Shown: in pieces, positions 26,742-35,103 of the stretch
Numbering within the stretch: the stretch's first letter is position 1
Layout: each line of letters starts with the position of its first letter
Source: Acidobacterium capsulatum ATCC 51196
GTDB taxonomy: Bacteria > Acidobacteriota > Terriglobia > Terriglobales > Acidobacteriaceae
Length of the DNA: 64,000 bases
Reading direction: 5' to 3'
NCBI RefSeq assembly: GCF_000022565.1
Contig: NC_012483.1
Span: forward strand, 2,728,001-2,792,000
The notes under the pieces: model-generated
Databases searched by the model: none
Seen by the model: only the letters and a program-made list of their open reading frames with translations
Told to the model about the DNA's origin: nothing
Position numbers and translations under genes: made by a program

Positions 26742-27013
26742 CGGTACTCAGGTTGCAAAAGCCAAGTTGCGCAACAATCAAGGGACAAAGGCCGCGCATG
26801 AACGCGCGGCTTTTGAGCTTCGTTGACAAATTGGAAAGTGAGCCGACTCTAGAAGTGCTGATACGGTAGGTCAACACGACAAACGTGATTGAGAACAGCG
26901 ATGATTTGACCGGATACAAATATTACTGCCAAAAGCGCGGAATCTTGCACAATTGAGTTTTCTCCCTGCTAATAAGGCAGCGGCACGGCATCACTGATTG
27001 AAAACAATTCACA
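26742..27013. promoter_or_regulatory. Divergent control region of the particle locus
   Basis: 272 bases between the leftward regulatory operon and the rightward repressor-like gene. It holds a 7-bp GC-rich hairpin (GCCGCGC/GCGCGGC, 26791-26810) followed by TTTT on the plus strand. It has an inverted pair of GGTCAA (26869-26874) and TTGACC (26906-26911). A plausible leftward promoter is TTGACC-N17-TAGAGT (-35 at 26874-26869, -10 at 26851-26846). A weaker rightward candidate is TTGCAC (26945) with GCTAAT (26968). The repeated TTGACC half-sites could be repressor operators. All assignments here are by eye. Confidence 0.4.
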
Positions 27014-27718
27014 ATGACCTTTTCTCAGCTCCATGAGCGGCTGCGCATAGAGATATGGCGGCGCATTGAACGAGGAGTGGTAACAGGCAAGCTGCTCGCT
27101 GTGCAGACAGGGCTTCAACCTTCTCACATCTCCAATTTTCTGCATGGCAAACGCAACCTCAGCCTGCCCGCGCTCGATCGCCTGCTCACCGCGCAGCAGC
27201 TCTCCATTCAGGATCTCGTCAATCTTGAAGAGCAGGATGAGTGGTCCGGAGCTTCTTCATCCGGCGAAAGAATTCCAATTGTCTCCGCCTCGGTTGCGAT
27301 CCATTCGGCTTCGATCGTTCCAGTGGAAGGGCAAACCTATCTCACGCTGCCCGAGGGCGAACTCCAGCGTTTTCCGCCGCGCAACACTCCCGCGCGCCGC
27401 AGGTGGGAGCGCTTCGTCGCCCTTCGCGTCACCGCACACCAGGCCTCTCCCATGCAGCCTGTACTCAAGGAGCTTTCATTGGCTGTCATTGACCGGCACT
27501 ACAACTCGCTCGTTCCGGTGAATCCGCCACTGGCCAACCTCTACGCGGTTCGCCTCGGCAGCAGTCTGGTCTTTCGCTATGTCAGCTTTGAGGGCAGCAG
27601 GCTCTTGCTGCGTCCGCGCCTGTTCACCTTCCCCATTGATGCCATTGAGCTGCCTCCACTTGAGAATCCCAGCGATGTGCTCGTTGGCCGCGTCTGCCTC
27701 TGTGTCACCGAGGCCTGA
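27014..27718 (+). CDS. XRE-family HTH regulator with C-terminal S24-like region
   Basis: 234 residues. The first ~65 form a helix-turn-helix of the Cro/CI (XRE) type (GKLLAVQTGLQPSHISNFLHGKRNLSLPALDRLL). The C-terminal half (residues 125-230) has the strand pattern and spacing of an S24/LexA-like domain but lacks an obvious Ser-Lys catalytic dyad, so self-cleavage is not supported. It is transcribed divergently from the zinc-ribbon/sigma-like operon, the typical position of a phage repressor. It could also be a host regulator adjoining the element. Confidence 0.68.
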   Translation: MTFSQLHERLRIEIWRRIERGVVTGKLLAVQTGLQPSHISNFLHGKRNLSLPALDRLLTAQQLSIQDLVNLEEQDEWSGASSSGERIPIVSASVAIHSASIVPVEGQTYLTLPEGELQRFPPRNTPARRRWERFVALRVTAHQASPMQPVLKELSLAVIDRHYNSLVPVNPPLANLYAVRLGSSLVFRYVSFEGSRLLLRPRLFTFPIDAIELPPLENPSDVLVGRVCLCVTEA

Positions 27719-27771
27719 TCGAGCGCCTCCGCAGAGATTTTGCTAGCATCGACCGTAGAGGATTTCAATTC

Positions 27772-27993
27772 ATGGATCAGTCCACAGCCTCCAACGCTGC
27801 CCGCCGCAACGAAGACATCGCTCTCGATCTGCTCAAGTTCGTCGTCACTTCCACCGGTGTCGCGCGCTCAGCTTCCTCCGCGCCCGGCTTTGTAGCCGCC
27901 AGCGCCGCCAAGCCTGAAGATCACGTGCAGCAACTGCTCGCTCTCTACTCGCGCTGCCTCCGCGTCGTCGAAGGCAAAGGGGACTCAAACTGA
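27772..27993 (+). CDS. Small conserved-type hypothetical protein
   Basis: 73 residues, starting at an ATG with AGAGGA nine bases upstream. It is helical and slightly acidic, with a hydrophobic helix (ALDLLKFVVTSTG) and a C-terminal helix (VQQLLALYSRCLRVV). No domain is recognised. Its stop (TGA at 27991) overlaps the CTG start of the following oxidoreductase, which suggests co-translation and an accessory role with that enzyme. Function unknown. Confidence 0.6.
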   Translation: MDQSTASNAARRNEDIALDLLKFVVTSTGVARSASSAPGFVAASAAKPEDHVQQLLALYSRCLRVVEGKGDSN

Positions 27994-29066
27994 ACTTCGC
28001 GGTCGTCGGAGCCGGAGCTTTCGGGCGCAATCATTTACGCGTCTATCATGAGTTGCAGGCGGCCACGAGTTCCTCCGCCCGCCCTGTCCGTCTCACAGCC
28101 ATCGTTGAGGCTCATCCCGACCGCGCTAGCGAACTGCGCGCTTCCTTTGCGGAAGCCGCCCAGCCTCCGCTCATTTTTTCCTCCGCCGAGGAACTCCTCC
28201 ACGCCCGTGCCGCCGGCCAGGTCGCCGTGGACGCAGCATCCGTCTGCGTCCCCACCTCGGCTCATTATGAGGTGGCCGCTGCCCTGCTTGAAGCCGGAAT
28301 TGATCTGCTCGTCGAGAAGCCCATCGCAGCCACGCTCTCGCAGGCCGATCAACTGATCGCCCTCGCGCAAAAGCAGGGCCGCATCCTTCAGGTCGGTCAT
28401 CTGGAGCGCTTCAATCCCGCCATCCTCGCCGCCGAGGCCATTCGCAACGCCCCCATGTTTTTTGAGGCGCACCGCCTCAGCCTCTTCAGCCCGCGCTCTC
28501 TCGATGTCGATGTCGTCCTTGATCTCATGGTGCATGATCTTGACATTGTTCTGGCACTCGCCGGCTCGCCTGTCCATTCCGTGCATGCCGTCGGCCTGCC
28601 CATCGTCTCGCCCAAGGTTGATATCGCCAACGTGCGCCTTGAGTTTGAGTCAGGCTGCGTCGCCAACTTCACCGCCAGCCGCGTCAGCACCGAGCGCGTG
28701 CGCAAGCTCCGCTTCTTTCAGCCTCATCAGTATGTGTCGATTGATTACGCCCGCAAAGATCTCTTGATTATCGATGTCGAGCCCGAGGCCTTTGCCGCTG
28801 CGGCGGACCTCAGCGCTCTTCTGTCGCAGCCGCCGGCCGGCTCGCCGCTACCTCCTGGGCTCAAGCTGCACAAGCCGCAGCTACGCGATGGTGAGCCCCT
28901 GCGCCTTGAGATCGAGTCCTTTGTTCAATGCGTAGAAACCCGCCAGCCGCCGCGAGTCAGCGGCCGCGACGGACGCGAAGCCCTGGCTCTCGCGCTCACC
29001 ATCAATGAAAAGATTGCCGAGCACGCTCGCAAGACAGGCCTGAGCCGCATCGCTCCAGCCCGTTAG
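27990..29066 (+). CDS. Gfo/Idh/MocA-family NAD(P)-dependent oxidoreductase, apparent CTG start
   Basis: 358 residues if started at CTG 27990. The Rossmann motif VVGAGAFGRNH lies right at the N-terminus and would be lost with the next in-frame start (TTG at 28053). No ATG, GTG or TTG exists between the upstream in-frame stop at 27915 and 27990, and GGGGA precedes the CTG by six bases. The family's EKP-type motif is present (LLVEKPIA, ~108), followed by the C-terminal dimerisation domain (~130-330). These enzymes oxidise or reduce sugar or inositol derivatives; this resembles UDP-sugar 3-dehydrogenase relatives only weakly, so the substrate is unknown. The CTG overlaps the previous stop (CTGA). 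Confidence 0.82.
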   Translation: MNFAVVGAGAFGRNHLRVYHELQAATSSSARPVRLTAIVEAHPDRASELRASFAEAAQPPLIFSSAEELLHARAAGQVAVDAASVCVPTSAHYEVAAALLEAGIDLLVEKPIAATLSQADQLIALAQKQGRILQVGHLERFNPAILAAEAIRNAPMFFEAHRLSLFSPRSLDVDVVLDLMVHDLDIVLALAGSPVHSVHAVGLPIVSPKVDIANVRLEFESGCVANFTASRVSTERVRKLRFFQPHQYVSIDYARKDLLIIDVEPEAFAAAADLSALLSQPPAGSPLPPGLKLHKPQLRDGEPLRLEIESFVQCVETRQPPRVSGRDGREALALALTINEKIAEHARKTGLSRIAPAR

Positions 29067-29078
29067 CGGCCCGCTGGT

Positions 29079-29972
29079 TCAGCAGCGGTAGCCGCGCTCC
29101 GCCGCCACCGCCGCGCCCACCACTGTGCGGGTGCGCTCCTCCGGCAAAACCTCTACCGTATAGTTCTGCAGCGGACTCATCTTCACCATCTCATAGAGAT
29201 ACTGGCGCAGCAGCCCCAGGTCGAGGCGCTGAATATCCCGGCCCGTATAGTAAAAGCGTCCGGGCCCCTCGAGGTGAATCTGCGAGGCCGTCGCCGCCGC
29301 CAGCGCGCGATGCCACAGGTCCACGAAGTCGGCGCAGCGTTTGTCGCCCTGCTTGGCCGCCGCAAATACCTCTTCCGGCTCCATGTCCAGAAAGCGCAGC
29401 CGCATGGCACGGTTGCCCATGATGCCTTCCAGGTGTCCCTTGCCGCCGCATCCGCAGTAGCGCTCCTTCGGGTCGAGCGTGACCACCATGTGGCCGCCCT
29501 CCCAGGCGCCTTCCGTGTAGGGATATCGCCCAAAGCCAATCCCGTTCCCGATCGTCCACACCCGCAACAGCCGGTCAAACTCCTGCCGGGTCGCGGCCAC
29601 GCCGGCCGCCACGGCATCCGCGTCGTTGCACAGGCTTACGGGATAATTCAGCCCCCGCTCTTTCAGCTCCGAGCTCACATCGTTGCAAACATGAGTGCCT
29701 TTCAGCTGCGGCAGGTTCGGCGAGTCTTCCAGAACCCCTTTGATCACAATGCCCGGAACCGCCACGCCTACGGCGGTAATCTCTGTGCCAGCCGGAGCCA
29801 GTTCAGAAACAGCATCGCAGATCAGGTGGCAAAGCTCTTCCTTCGGAATCTCGATCAGGCCATTCTGATCCAGGTTCTTCGGGAACTCCTGCAGGCTTCC
29901 AACCAGTTGATGATCCTCCACCAGTCCGGCCGTGACCCGGTCGCTCAACACCACACCAATCGACTTCGCCAT
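29079..29972 (-). CDS. ROK-family sugar kinase
   Basis: 297 residues. ROK kinases phosphorylate glucose or other hexoses, and some are regulators. Seen here are the N-terminal phosphate-binding strand (GVVLSDRVTAG), a GIVIKG turn, the NDADAVAAG segment with the catalytic Asp (~113), and the zinc-binding CGCGGKGHLEG signature (~183), whose Cys residues bind structural zinc. No DNA-binding domain precedes it, so it is an enzyme and not a NagC-type regulator. It is transcribed leftward, convergent with the oxidoreductase. A glucokinase role is likely but not proven. Confidence 0.86.
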   Translation of the reverse strand: MAKSIGVVLSDRVTAGLVEDHQLVGSLQEFPKNLDQNGLIEIPKEELCHLICDAVSELAPAGTEITAVGVAVPGIVIKGVLEDSPNLPQLKGTHVCNDVSSELKERGLNYPVSLCNDADAVAAGVAATRQEFDRLLRVWTIGNGIGFGRYPYTEGAWEGGHMVVTLDPKERYCGCGGKGHLEGIMGNRAMRLRFLDMEPEEVFAAAKQGDKRCADFVDLWHRALAAATASQIHLEGPGRFYYTGRDIQRLDLGLLRQYLYEMVKMSPLQNYTVEVLPEERTRTVVGAAVAAERGYRC

Positions 29973-30027
29973 AATCCTGTGCCCTCTTATCTGTGCTGCT
30001 TATCCCGCGTGCTCACTCAAAGCGACG

Positions 30028-31425
30028 TCAGCTCTCAAATCGCGCCAGGCGATTGATGCCGTTAAAGGCCGCCGCTTTGTAGCATTCTGCCAACGTAGGA
30101 TAGTTAAATACGGTATCGATGAAGTAGTCTACTTTTCCGCCCAGAGCCATCACCGCCTGCCCGATGTGTACCAGCTCCGAGGCCCCTTCGCCGATGATGT
30201 GAACGCCCAGAATCTCCCGGTTCTCCCGGTGAAAAATAATCTTCAGTCGGCCCGTTGTATCCCCGCGAATCTGTCCGCGCGCAATCTCGCGGTAATACGC
30301 GACGCCCACCTCGTACGGCACATCTTCTTCCGTCAATTGCTCCTCGGTCTTGCCGATGAACGAAATTTCCGGAATCGTATAAATGCCATACGGATAAAAG
30401 CTCGGGTTCGACTGCATCAGTTCGTTGCCATAGGCGCGTTCCACTGCGATGCGGCCCTGCTCCATGGACACCGAAGCCAGGCTCGGGAACCCGATCACAT
30501 CGCCCACTGCATAAATGTGCGGCACCTTGGTCCTGAAGTCCTTGTCCACCGGAATACGCCCGCGCTTGTCCGCCTCGATGCCCGCCGCCGCCAGGTTCAG
30601 CTCGTCCACATTCCCCTGCCGTCCCACGGAGTAGAGCAGCGCATCCCCGGAGATGCGCTTCTTGCTCTCCAGGTTCGCCACCACCGTGCCATCCGGCAGC
30701 TCTTCCACGCTTTCCACCTCTTCATTCAGCCGCATCGTCACGCGGCTATCGCGCAGGTGATAGCTCAGCGCTTCCACAATCTCCTGATCGGCAAACTCCA
30801 GCAGCCGAGGCCGCTTTTCCACCAGCGTCACGCGCACGCCCAGCGTCGCGAACATGCAGGTGTACTCCACGCCAATCACGCCGCCGCCCACCACAATCAT
30901 CGTGCGGGGCAGATCGCTCAACTCCAGCACCTGGTCGCTGTTGACGATCGTTTTCCCGTTGATTGGAACCTTCGGCGTGCTGGCCGGCTTGGTCCCCACA
31001 GCGATCACGATATTGTCCGCTTCATAGGTCGTGGCCCCACGCGGCCCATCCACGCGCACCTGGTTCGGAGACTCAAAGCTCGCCACCCCGTGAATCACGT
31101 CCACCATGTTCCGCGACAGTTGCGCCTCGGTCACATCAATTTCCGTCTTGATCACGTGCTGCACGCGAAAGGCGAGATCCGACATCGTGATCTTTTCCTT
31201 TACGCGATAATTCATCCCGTAAATCGACCGGTAGCTGTAGCCGGAGAGATGCAGTACCGCCTCCCGCATCGTCTTGCTCGGGATCGTGCCGGTGTTGATG
31301 CAGACGCCGCCCACCACGCTGCGCATCTCCACCAGCGCCACGCGCTTGCCTTTCTTCACCGCGGAAACCGCAGCCCGCTGCCCCGAAGGACCGGAACCAA
31401 TTACCAGAAGATCGTATTTCGCCAT
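30028..31425 (-). CDS. sthA: Soluble (Si-specific) NAD(P)+ transhydrogenase
   Basis: 465 residues from the ATG at 31425 (upstream in-frame extension to 31449 lacks a Rossmann start). This flavoprotein transfers hydride between NADPH and NAD+ to balance the two pools. It has the FAD motif DLLVIGSGPSGQ at the N-terminus, and VCINTGTIPSK (~45) with a single Cys in place of the CxxxxC redox pair of dihydrolipoamide dehydrogenases, which is diagnostic for SthA. The NAD-binding motif (VVGGGVIGVEY, ~180) and the C-terminal dimerisation domain with HIIGEGASELVHI are present. Length is typical. It is upstream of the ROK kinase on the same strand. Confidence 0.92.
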   Translation of the reverse strand: MAKYDLLVIGSGPSGQRAAVSAVKKGKRVALVEMRSVVGGVCINTGTIPSKTMREAVLHLSGYSYRSIYGMNYRVKEKITMSDLAFRVQHVIKTEIDVTEAQLSRNMVDVIHGVASFESPNQVRVDGPRGATTYEADNIVIAVGTKPASTPKVPINGKTIVNSDQVLELSDLPRTMIVVGGGVIGVEYTCMFATLGVRVTLVEKRPRLLEFADQEIVEALSYHLRDSRVTMRLNEEVESVEELPDGTVVANLESKKRISGDALLYSVGRQGNVDELNLAAAGIEADKRGRIPVDKDFRTKVPHIYAVGDVIGFPSLASVSMEQGRIAVERAYGNELMQSNPSFYPYGIYTIPEISFIGKTEEQLTEEDVPYEVGVAYYREIARGQIRGDTTGRLKIIFHRENREILGVHIIGEGASELVHIGQAVMALGGKVDYFIDTVFNYPTLAECYKAAAFNGINRLARFES

Positions 31426-31534
31426 AATTTTTGTCGCATCCGCGCCCATCTTATCGCTCGAAGCCTTGGGGCCCGGTAAAAGACTTCAAAGTTTCTCTAC
31501 CAGTTTCTCATTACGGAACGCATACTCAGGCTAG

Positions 31535-32197
31535 ATGCTCCATTGCGCCATTACAGAACGCGCTCTTTTTCCCGGCAATGAGTTCCAGCGGCTCTCCCAA
31601 CTCCTCGAACAGGTCCGCGAACTCGCCTGCACCGGCCTCGCCTATCTCCAGATTCGCGAGAAAGATCTCCCCGCGAGCGATCTCGAATCGCTGGCCGCCT
31701 CCATCTGCGGGCTCGTGCGGCAGCAGGGCTCGTCCATGCGCGTGCTCCTCAACGGCCCTGCGGAAATCGCCCTTCGCACCGGCTGCCACGGCGTTCATCT
31801 GCCCGGCCATGCCTCCCCTGAGGCCGCCGCGCAGGCGCGCAGGCTCTATGCGCAGGCCGGCCGCACGGCGATCCTCAGCGCCGCCTGCCACACCATTGCA
31901 GACGTGGAACAGCGGAGCAATTACGCCGATCTTCTGGTCTTTGCTCCTGTTTTTGAAAAAGTGTTGCCTGATCGCGCTCTGCCTGGCCTCGGGCTTGAGG
32001 CTCTCGCCTCGGCGGTCCGCGCGGCCCAGGGCAAGCCTGTGCTCGCGCTGGGAGGCGTCACGGCCGCCAATGCCCCTCTTTGCATCGAGGCCGGCGCGGC
32101 GGGCATCGCCGCCATCCGCCTCTTCATGACCCAGGACTGGAAGACCCTGCTCTCGCCTCCAGAAGCCTGCCAGGCGCCCGCCGTCCCCGGCAGATAG
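31535..32197 (+). CDS. Thiamine phosphate synthase / TenI-like protein
   Basis: 220 residues with a TIM-barrel pattern of ThiE/TenI proteins. Visible are LQIREKDL (~39), LLNGPAEIALRTGCHGVHLPG (~70), the SAACHT segment (~113, where the ThiE pyrophosphate loop lies), and LGGVTAANAPLCIEAGAAGIAAIRLF near the end, which matches the phosphate-binding GGI region. ThiE joins hydroxymethylpyrimidine pyrophosphate with the thiazole phosphate. TenI-type relatives act as thiazole tautomerases. No other thiamine gene is adjacent, so which role applies is open. Confidence 0.85.
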   Translation: MLHCAITERALFPGNEFQRLSQLLEQVRELACTGLAYLQIREKDLPASDLESLAASICGLVRQQGSSMRVLLNGPAEIALRTGCHGVHLPGHASPEAAAQARRLYAQAGRTAILSAACHTIADVEQRSNYADLLVFAPVFEKVLPDRALPGLGLEALASAVRAAQGKPVLALGGVTAANAPLCIEAGAAGIAAIRLFMTQDWKTLLSPPEACQAPAVPGR

Positions 32198-32243
32198 CCC
32201 TAGGCGCCACCCCCGCGTTTACGCTCTGCTGCAGGGGCTATTG

Positions 32244-32780
32244 CTACCGCTTCCGGTGCCGTTTCTTTGCCGGGTTTAGCGGCTCGTCAATCACATTCGT
32301 CCGCTGCGAATTCACGCACAGCCACCGCCCATGCGTCTGCACATAAATGTGCGTGAAAATCCCATTTTCCTGGCGCGGATCCCCATTCACGGCAATCTTG
32401 ATCTGGTAGGTGCCGCTCACAATCGCCACATCGCCAAAGATGCGCACGCTGGCCACCTTTTGCTCCATGCTGAAGGGGCGGCTCGCATTCTTCTGAAACC
32501 GGAACGCCAGAAACTCGTCCCGCGTCTGCACGTCCCCTGCCGCGCTGATGTCTTCAAAGTAGGGCGACAGCAGCAGCTCCATCCCGTATTGGTCGGCTCT
32601 TACCAGCGCCGTGCTCCAGCTGTCTTCGAGCGACTGAAAGGTCTTGATCGCTTCCGGCTTCGGCTGCCCGGCTACAAGACCGGCCGCCGCCTGCTCCTGC
32701 GCCTGCAACACCGGCGTCTGAGCGCACAAAACCATCGCCGCGCCCAGCAGCGCAGCGGCACACTTGCCTTGAAATTTCAT
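32244..32780 (-). CDS. Exported NTF2-like (DUF4440-type) protein
   Basis: 178 residues. The start ATG follows AGGTG. A signal peptide (MKFQGKCAAALLGAAMVLCAQ, ending LQAQE) is clear. The mature part has the cone-shaped NTF2-like pattern of SnoaL/DUF4440 proteins: a helix with LEDSWSTALVRADQYGMELLLSP, then strands carrying VRIFGDVAIVSGTYQI and a terminal HGRWLCVNSQRT. The last residues are very basic (KKRHRKR). Such domains bind small molecules or act as isomerases, with catalysis not predictable. It stands between a thiamine gene and a radical SAM gene and has no clear partner. Confidence 0.75.
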   Translation of the reverse strand: MKFQGKCAAALLGAAMVLCAQTPVLQAQEQAAAGLVAGQPKPEAIKTFQSLEDSWSTALVRADQYGMELLLSPYFEDISAAGDVQTRDEFLAFRFQKNASRPFSMEQKVASVRIFGDVAIVSGTYQIKIAVNGDPRQENGIFTHIYVQTHGRWLCVNSQRTNVIDEPLNPAKKRHRKR

Positions 32781-32825
32781 TGTGAGAGCACCTGTTCTTT
32801 GAGGATTGCCGCCATGCTGACGCCG

Positions 32826-33854
32826 CTACGTCCTGATGTTCACTAATTCCGGGCCCTGGCCCGGCGACGTCGAAGAGGTCTGCGGAGCGCGCCAGTGATC
32901 GATATACGAAATCTGGTGAACACAACTGATCGTGCAGTTCGGCGCGCAGGTCTTTTCCGTCAAAAACTCCCGCCGCACATCGGCCCGCGTGTACTCGGCC
33001 AGCGGAACCCCCGGAAAACCGCGCTGCTGCGAGCAATAATGCACCAGCCCGTCTTCGCAGACGTAGAGGTAGCGCGAGCCGGCCCGGCAGCGCCAGTCAT
33101 TCGGCTGTCCGTTGGCAATCGCTTCCTGAAACTGGTTAAAGCGCGAATAGTTCTTCTTCTTCCAGCTCCGCATCTCGGTCCACACCGTGCGCTCGGCGTC
33201 GCCCAGCGGCTTCAGTTGGCCATCTCCGTCGTGAATAATCCCGATCGTCGAGGTAAAGCCCAGCTCCACCGCGCGGCGGCCAATGGTCAGCGCATCCTGA
33301 GGATCCTTGATGCCCCCGCCCACCACCGAGTTGATGTTCACGTGAAACTCGGCGTACTCCGACAGATTCTGCAGCTTCTTGTCCAGCACCTTCAGGCTCT
33401 TCTTTGAGACCTCATCCGGCTGCACGTTATCAATTGAAATCTGCAGATGGTCCAGCCCCGCCTTGTTCAGCCGCACAATTCGCTCCGGAACAAGGTAGTA
33501 GCCATTCGTGATCATCCCGGCGATCCGGCCATGATGGCGGATGCGCGCAATGATCTGGTCCAGTTCCGGATGTAGCGTTGGCTCGCCGCCCGAGATCGTA
33601 ATGATGCTGGTACCCAGCCTCGCCAGATGGTCAATGCGGCGCAGCATCTCTTCCAGCGGCACCGGCTTTGACACATCGTCATACTCGTTGCAATACGCGC
33701 AGGAGAGGTTGCACCGTCTCATCGGCACAATCTGCGCCATTACAGGGTGCCCGGTCGAAGCCAGGGCGTGTCCCACCACCGCCAGTTCGCGCAGCTTTCT
33801 CGATGCGGCTTTGGCCCGGCGAACTGCAGGATTGGGTTTTGCGACTTCAGGCAT
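32826..33854 (-). CDS. Radical SAM protein with extra C-terminal cysteines
   Basis: 342 residues. The ATG at 33854 has AGAGG six bases upstream; the TTG at 33869 is not used. The CxxxCxxC cluster motif (Cys48, Cys52, Cys55) coordinates a 4Fe-4S cluster for SAM cleavage. [10 protein letters not shown] (~94) is the SAM-binding segment. The C-terminal part contains [17 protein letters not shown] and CAPNCTISC, a group of at least seven cysteines resembling SPASM/twitch-type auxiliary clusters. Substrate is unknown; no peptide or cofactor gene is adjacent, so maturase versus metabolite enzyme cannot be decided. Confidence 0.87.
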   Translation of the reverse strand: MPEVAKPNPAVRRAKAASRKLRELAVVGHALASTGHPVMAQIVPMRRCNLSCAYCNEYDDVSKPVPLEEMLRRIDHLARLGTSIITISGGEPTLHPELDQIIARIRHHGRIAGMITNGYYLVPERIVRLNKAGLDHLQISIDNVQPDEVSKKSLKVLDKKLQNLSEYAEFHVNINSVVGGGIKDPQDALTIGRRAVELGFTSTIGIIHDGDGQLKPLGDAERTVWTEMRSWKKKNYSRFNQFQEAIANGQPNDWRCRAGSRYLYVCEDGLVHYCSQQRGFPGVPLAEYTRADVRREFLTEKTCAPNCTISCVHQISYIDHWRAPQTSSTSPGQGPELVNIRT

Positions 33855-33984
33855 GCTACCTCTATTCAATCACAGACACATCCGCTATTGAGATGAGTCC
33901 GCATGCCCCCGAGATTTGCCATCCAGCCATTCGCTTCCCCATGCCATTCCCCGGGAATGCCCGGGCAATTCACAGCCCAGCCGC

Positions 33985-35043
33985 TCAGTTCCACACCTGC
34001 GCCGGCAAGCCGCCGGCTTCCGGGCACGGCTCGGCCCGTTCCACCAGCACCGGCTGCATCCGTTCGAGCGCCAGCACGGCCTGCTCCAACTCGGGCGCGA
34101 CCTCCCGCATCTCGGCCAGCACCGCCGCCGGAACCTCCAGAGACGGCCCGCTGTCCCAGGGCATCGGCCGCAGCGCACTCTGGTGCGCCTGCCCGCCCGG
34201 CGTATAGCGAATCGTCCGCACCCGGTGATTGCGCAGGATTCTCAACTCCACCGGCTTGCCCTGGTTCTGCGATACCACCATCAGCCACGCCTGCAGTGAC
34301 GCCGCCGGCAGCCCGTTGGCGGCCGTAATCACGTCCCCCGCCTTCAGCCCCGCCGCCGCCGCCGGACTATTCGGTTCCACATCCCGCACCAGAAGCCCCA
34401 TGCCCTTCGGCGCGCCAAAAAACTGCGCCAGTTGCCGGCTCAGCGGCTCCACATCCAGCCCGTCGCTGCCCAGCATGGCAAACTCGTGCAGATTCACATT
34501 CGGCCCAAAGTCCTTCGGAAAAGGCATGGGAATCGCATCCGGCCGCGCCGGAAACTCATCCACCACAAACGAGCCCTCCGGCCACGCATCCTCGGCCACC
34601 TGCGCGCGGCTGGCCAGTTGCACCGGCACGTCCAGCACTTTTCCATCCCGCGAAATGCGCAACTGGACGGTCTGCCCCGCTGTGGTGCCCTGCAATATCT
34701 GCCGCAGTTGCGCCTCGCTCGATACCGGATGCCCGTTTACCGCCAGAATCACGTCATGCACGCACAGGCCCACCTTGCCGGCTGGCGCGTCATGGTCCAC
34801 ATTCACGATCTCGGTGCCCCGCGCGGACGTCAGCTTGAGCGCCCCGGCCATCTGCCGGTCCACCGCGCGCACGTTCACACCCAGGTAGCCCGGCGGTGCG
34901 CCCGCGGCGCTTCCATTGTTCTGGGGGGGCGTGTTCTGGGGGTGCGCGGCGGCCAGCGCCCAGCAGGAGAAACCTCCTGCCATCAGGCAGCCACAGGTGG
35001 CTGCCAGCATGCGTCGCGCAATTGATTTCATCGCCTTTCTCAT
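33985..35043 (-). CDS. Exported protein with two PDZ domains
   Basis: 352 residues with a signal peptide (ARRMLAATCGCLMAGGFSCWALA, ending AAA-H). PDZ 1 (residues ~60-145) shows YLGVNVR and GKVGLCVHDVILAVNG. PDZ 2 (~200-290) shows GLLVRDVEPNSPAAAAGLKAGDVITAANG. There is no protease domain, in contrast to DegP/HtrA, and the C-terminal 60 residues are helical. It probably binds protein C-termini in the periplasm. It is the third gene of a sigma/anti-sigma operon (60 bases after the anti-sigma-like gene) and may sense misfolded envelope proteins (inference). Confidence 0.8.
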   Translation of the reverse strand: MRKAMKSIARRMLAATCGCLMAGGFSCWALAAAHPQNTPPQNNGSAAGAPPGYLGVNVRAVDRQMAGALKLTSARGTEIVNVDHDAPAGKVGLCVHDVILAVNGHPVSSEAQLRQILQGTTAGQTVQLRISRDGKVLDVPVQLASRAQVAEDAWPEGSFVVDEFPARPDAIPMPFPKDFGPNVNLHEFAMLGSDGLDVEPLSRQLAQFFGAPKGMGLLVRDVEPNSPAAAAGLKAGDVITAANGLPAASLQAWLMVVSQNQGKPVELRILRNHRVRTIRYTPGGQAHQSALRPMPWDSGPSLEVPAAVLAEMREVAPELEQAVLALERMQPVLVERAEPCPEAGGLPAQVWN

Positions 35044-35103
35044 CGGCTCATCCGTTCTGAAAGACGAGGCAGGCAGGCAAATGTCACCGGGGAAACCTCT
35101 GCC

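Noticed and set aside
8466-27718. An att site pair flanking the particle locus
   Set aside because: No direct repeat was noticed by eye between 8325-8465 and 27719-27771, and neither end lies in a tRNA. A pair beyond the scanned bases remains possible.
29932-31479. A 515-codon plus-strand frame opposite sthA
   Set aside because: It covers the SthA flavoprotein on the other strand, and the His/Arg-rich translation shows no domain.
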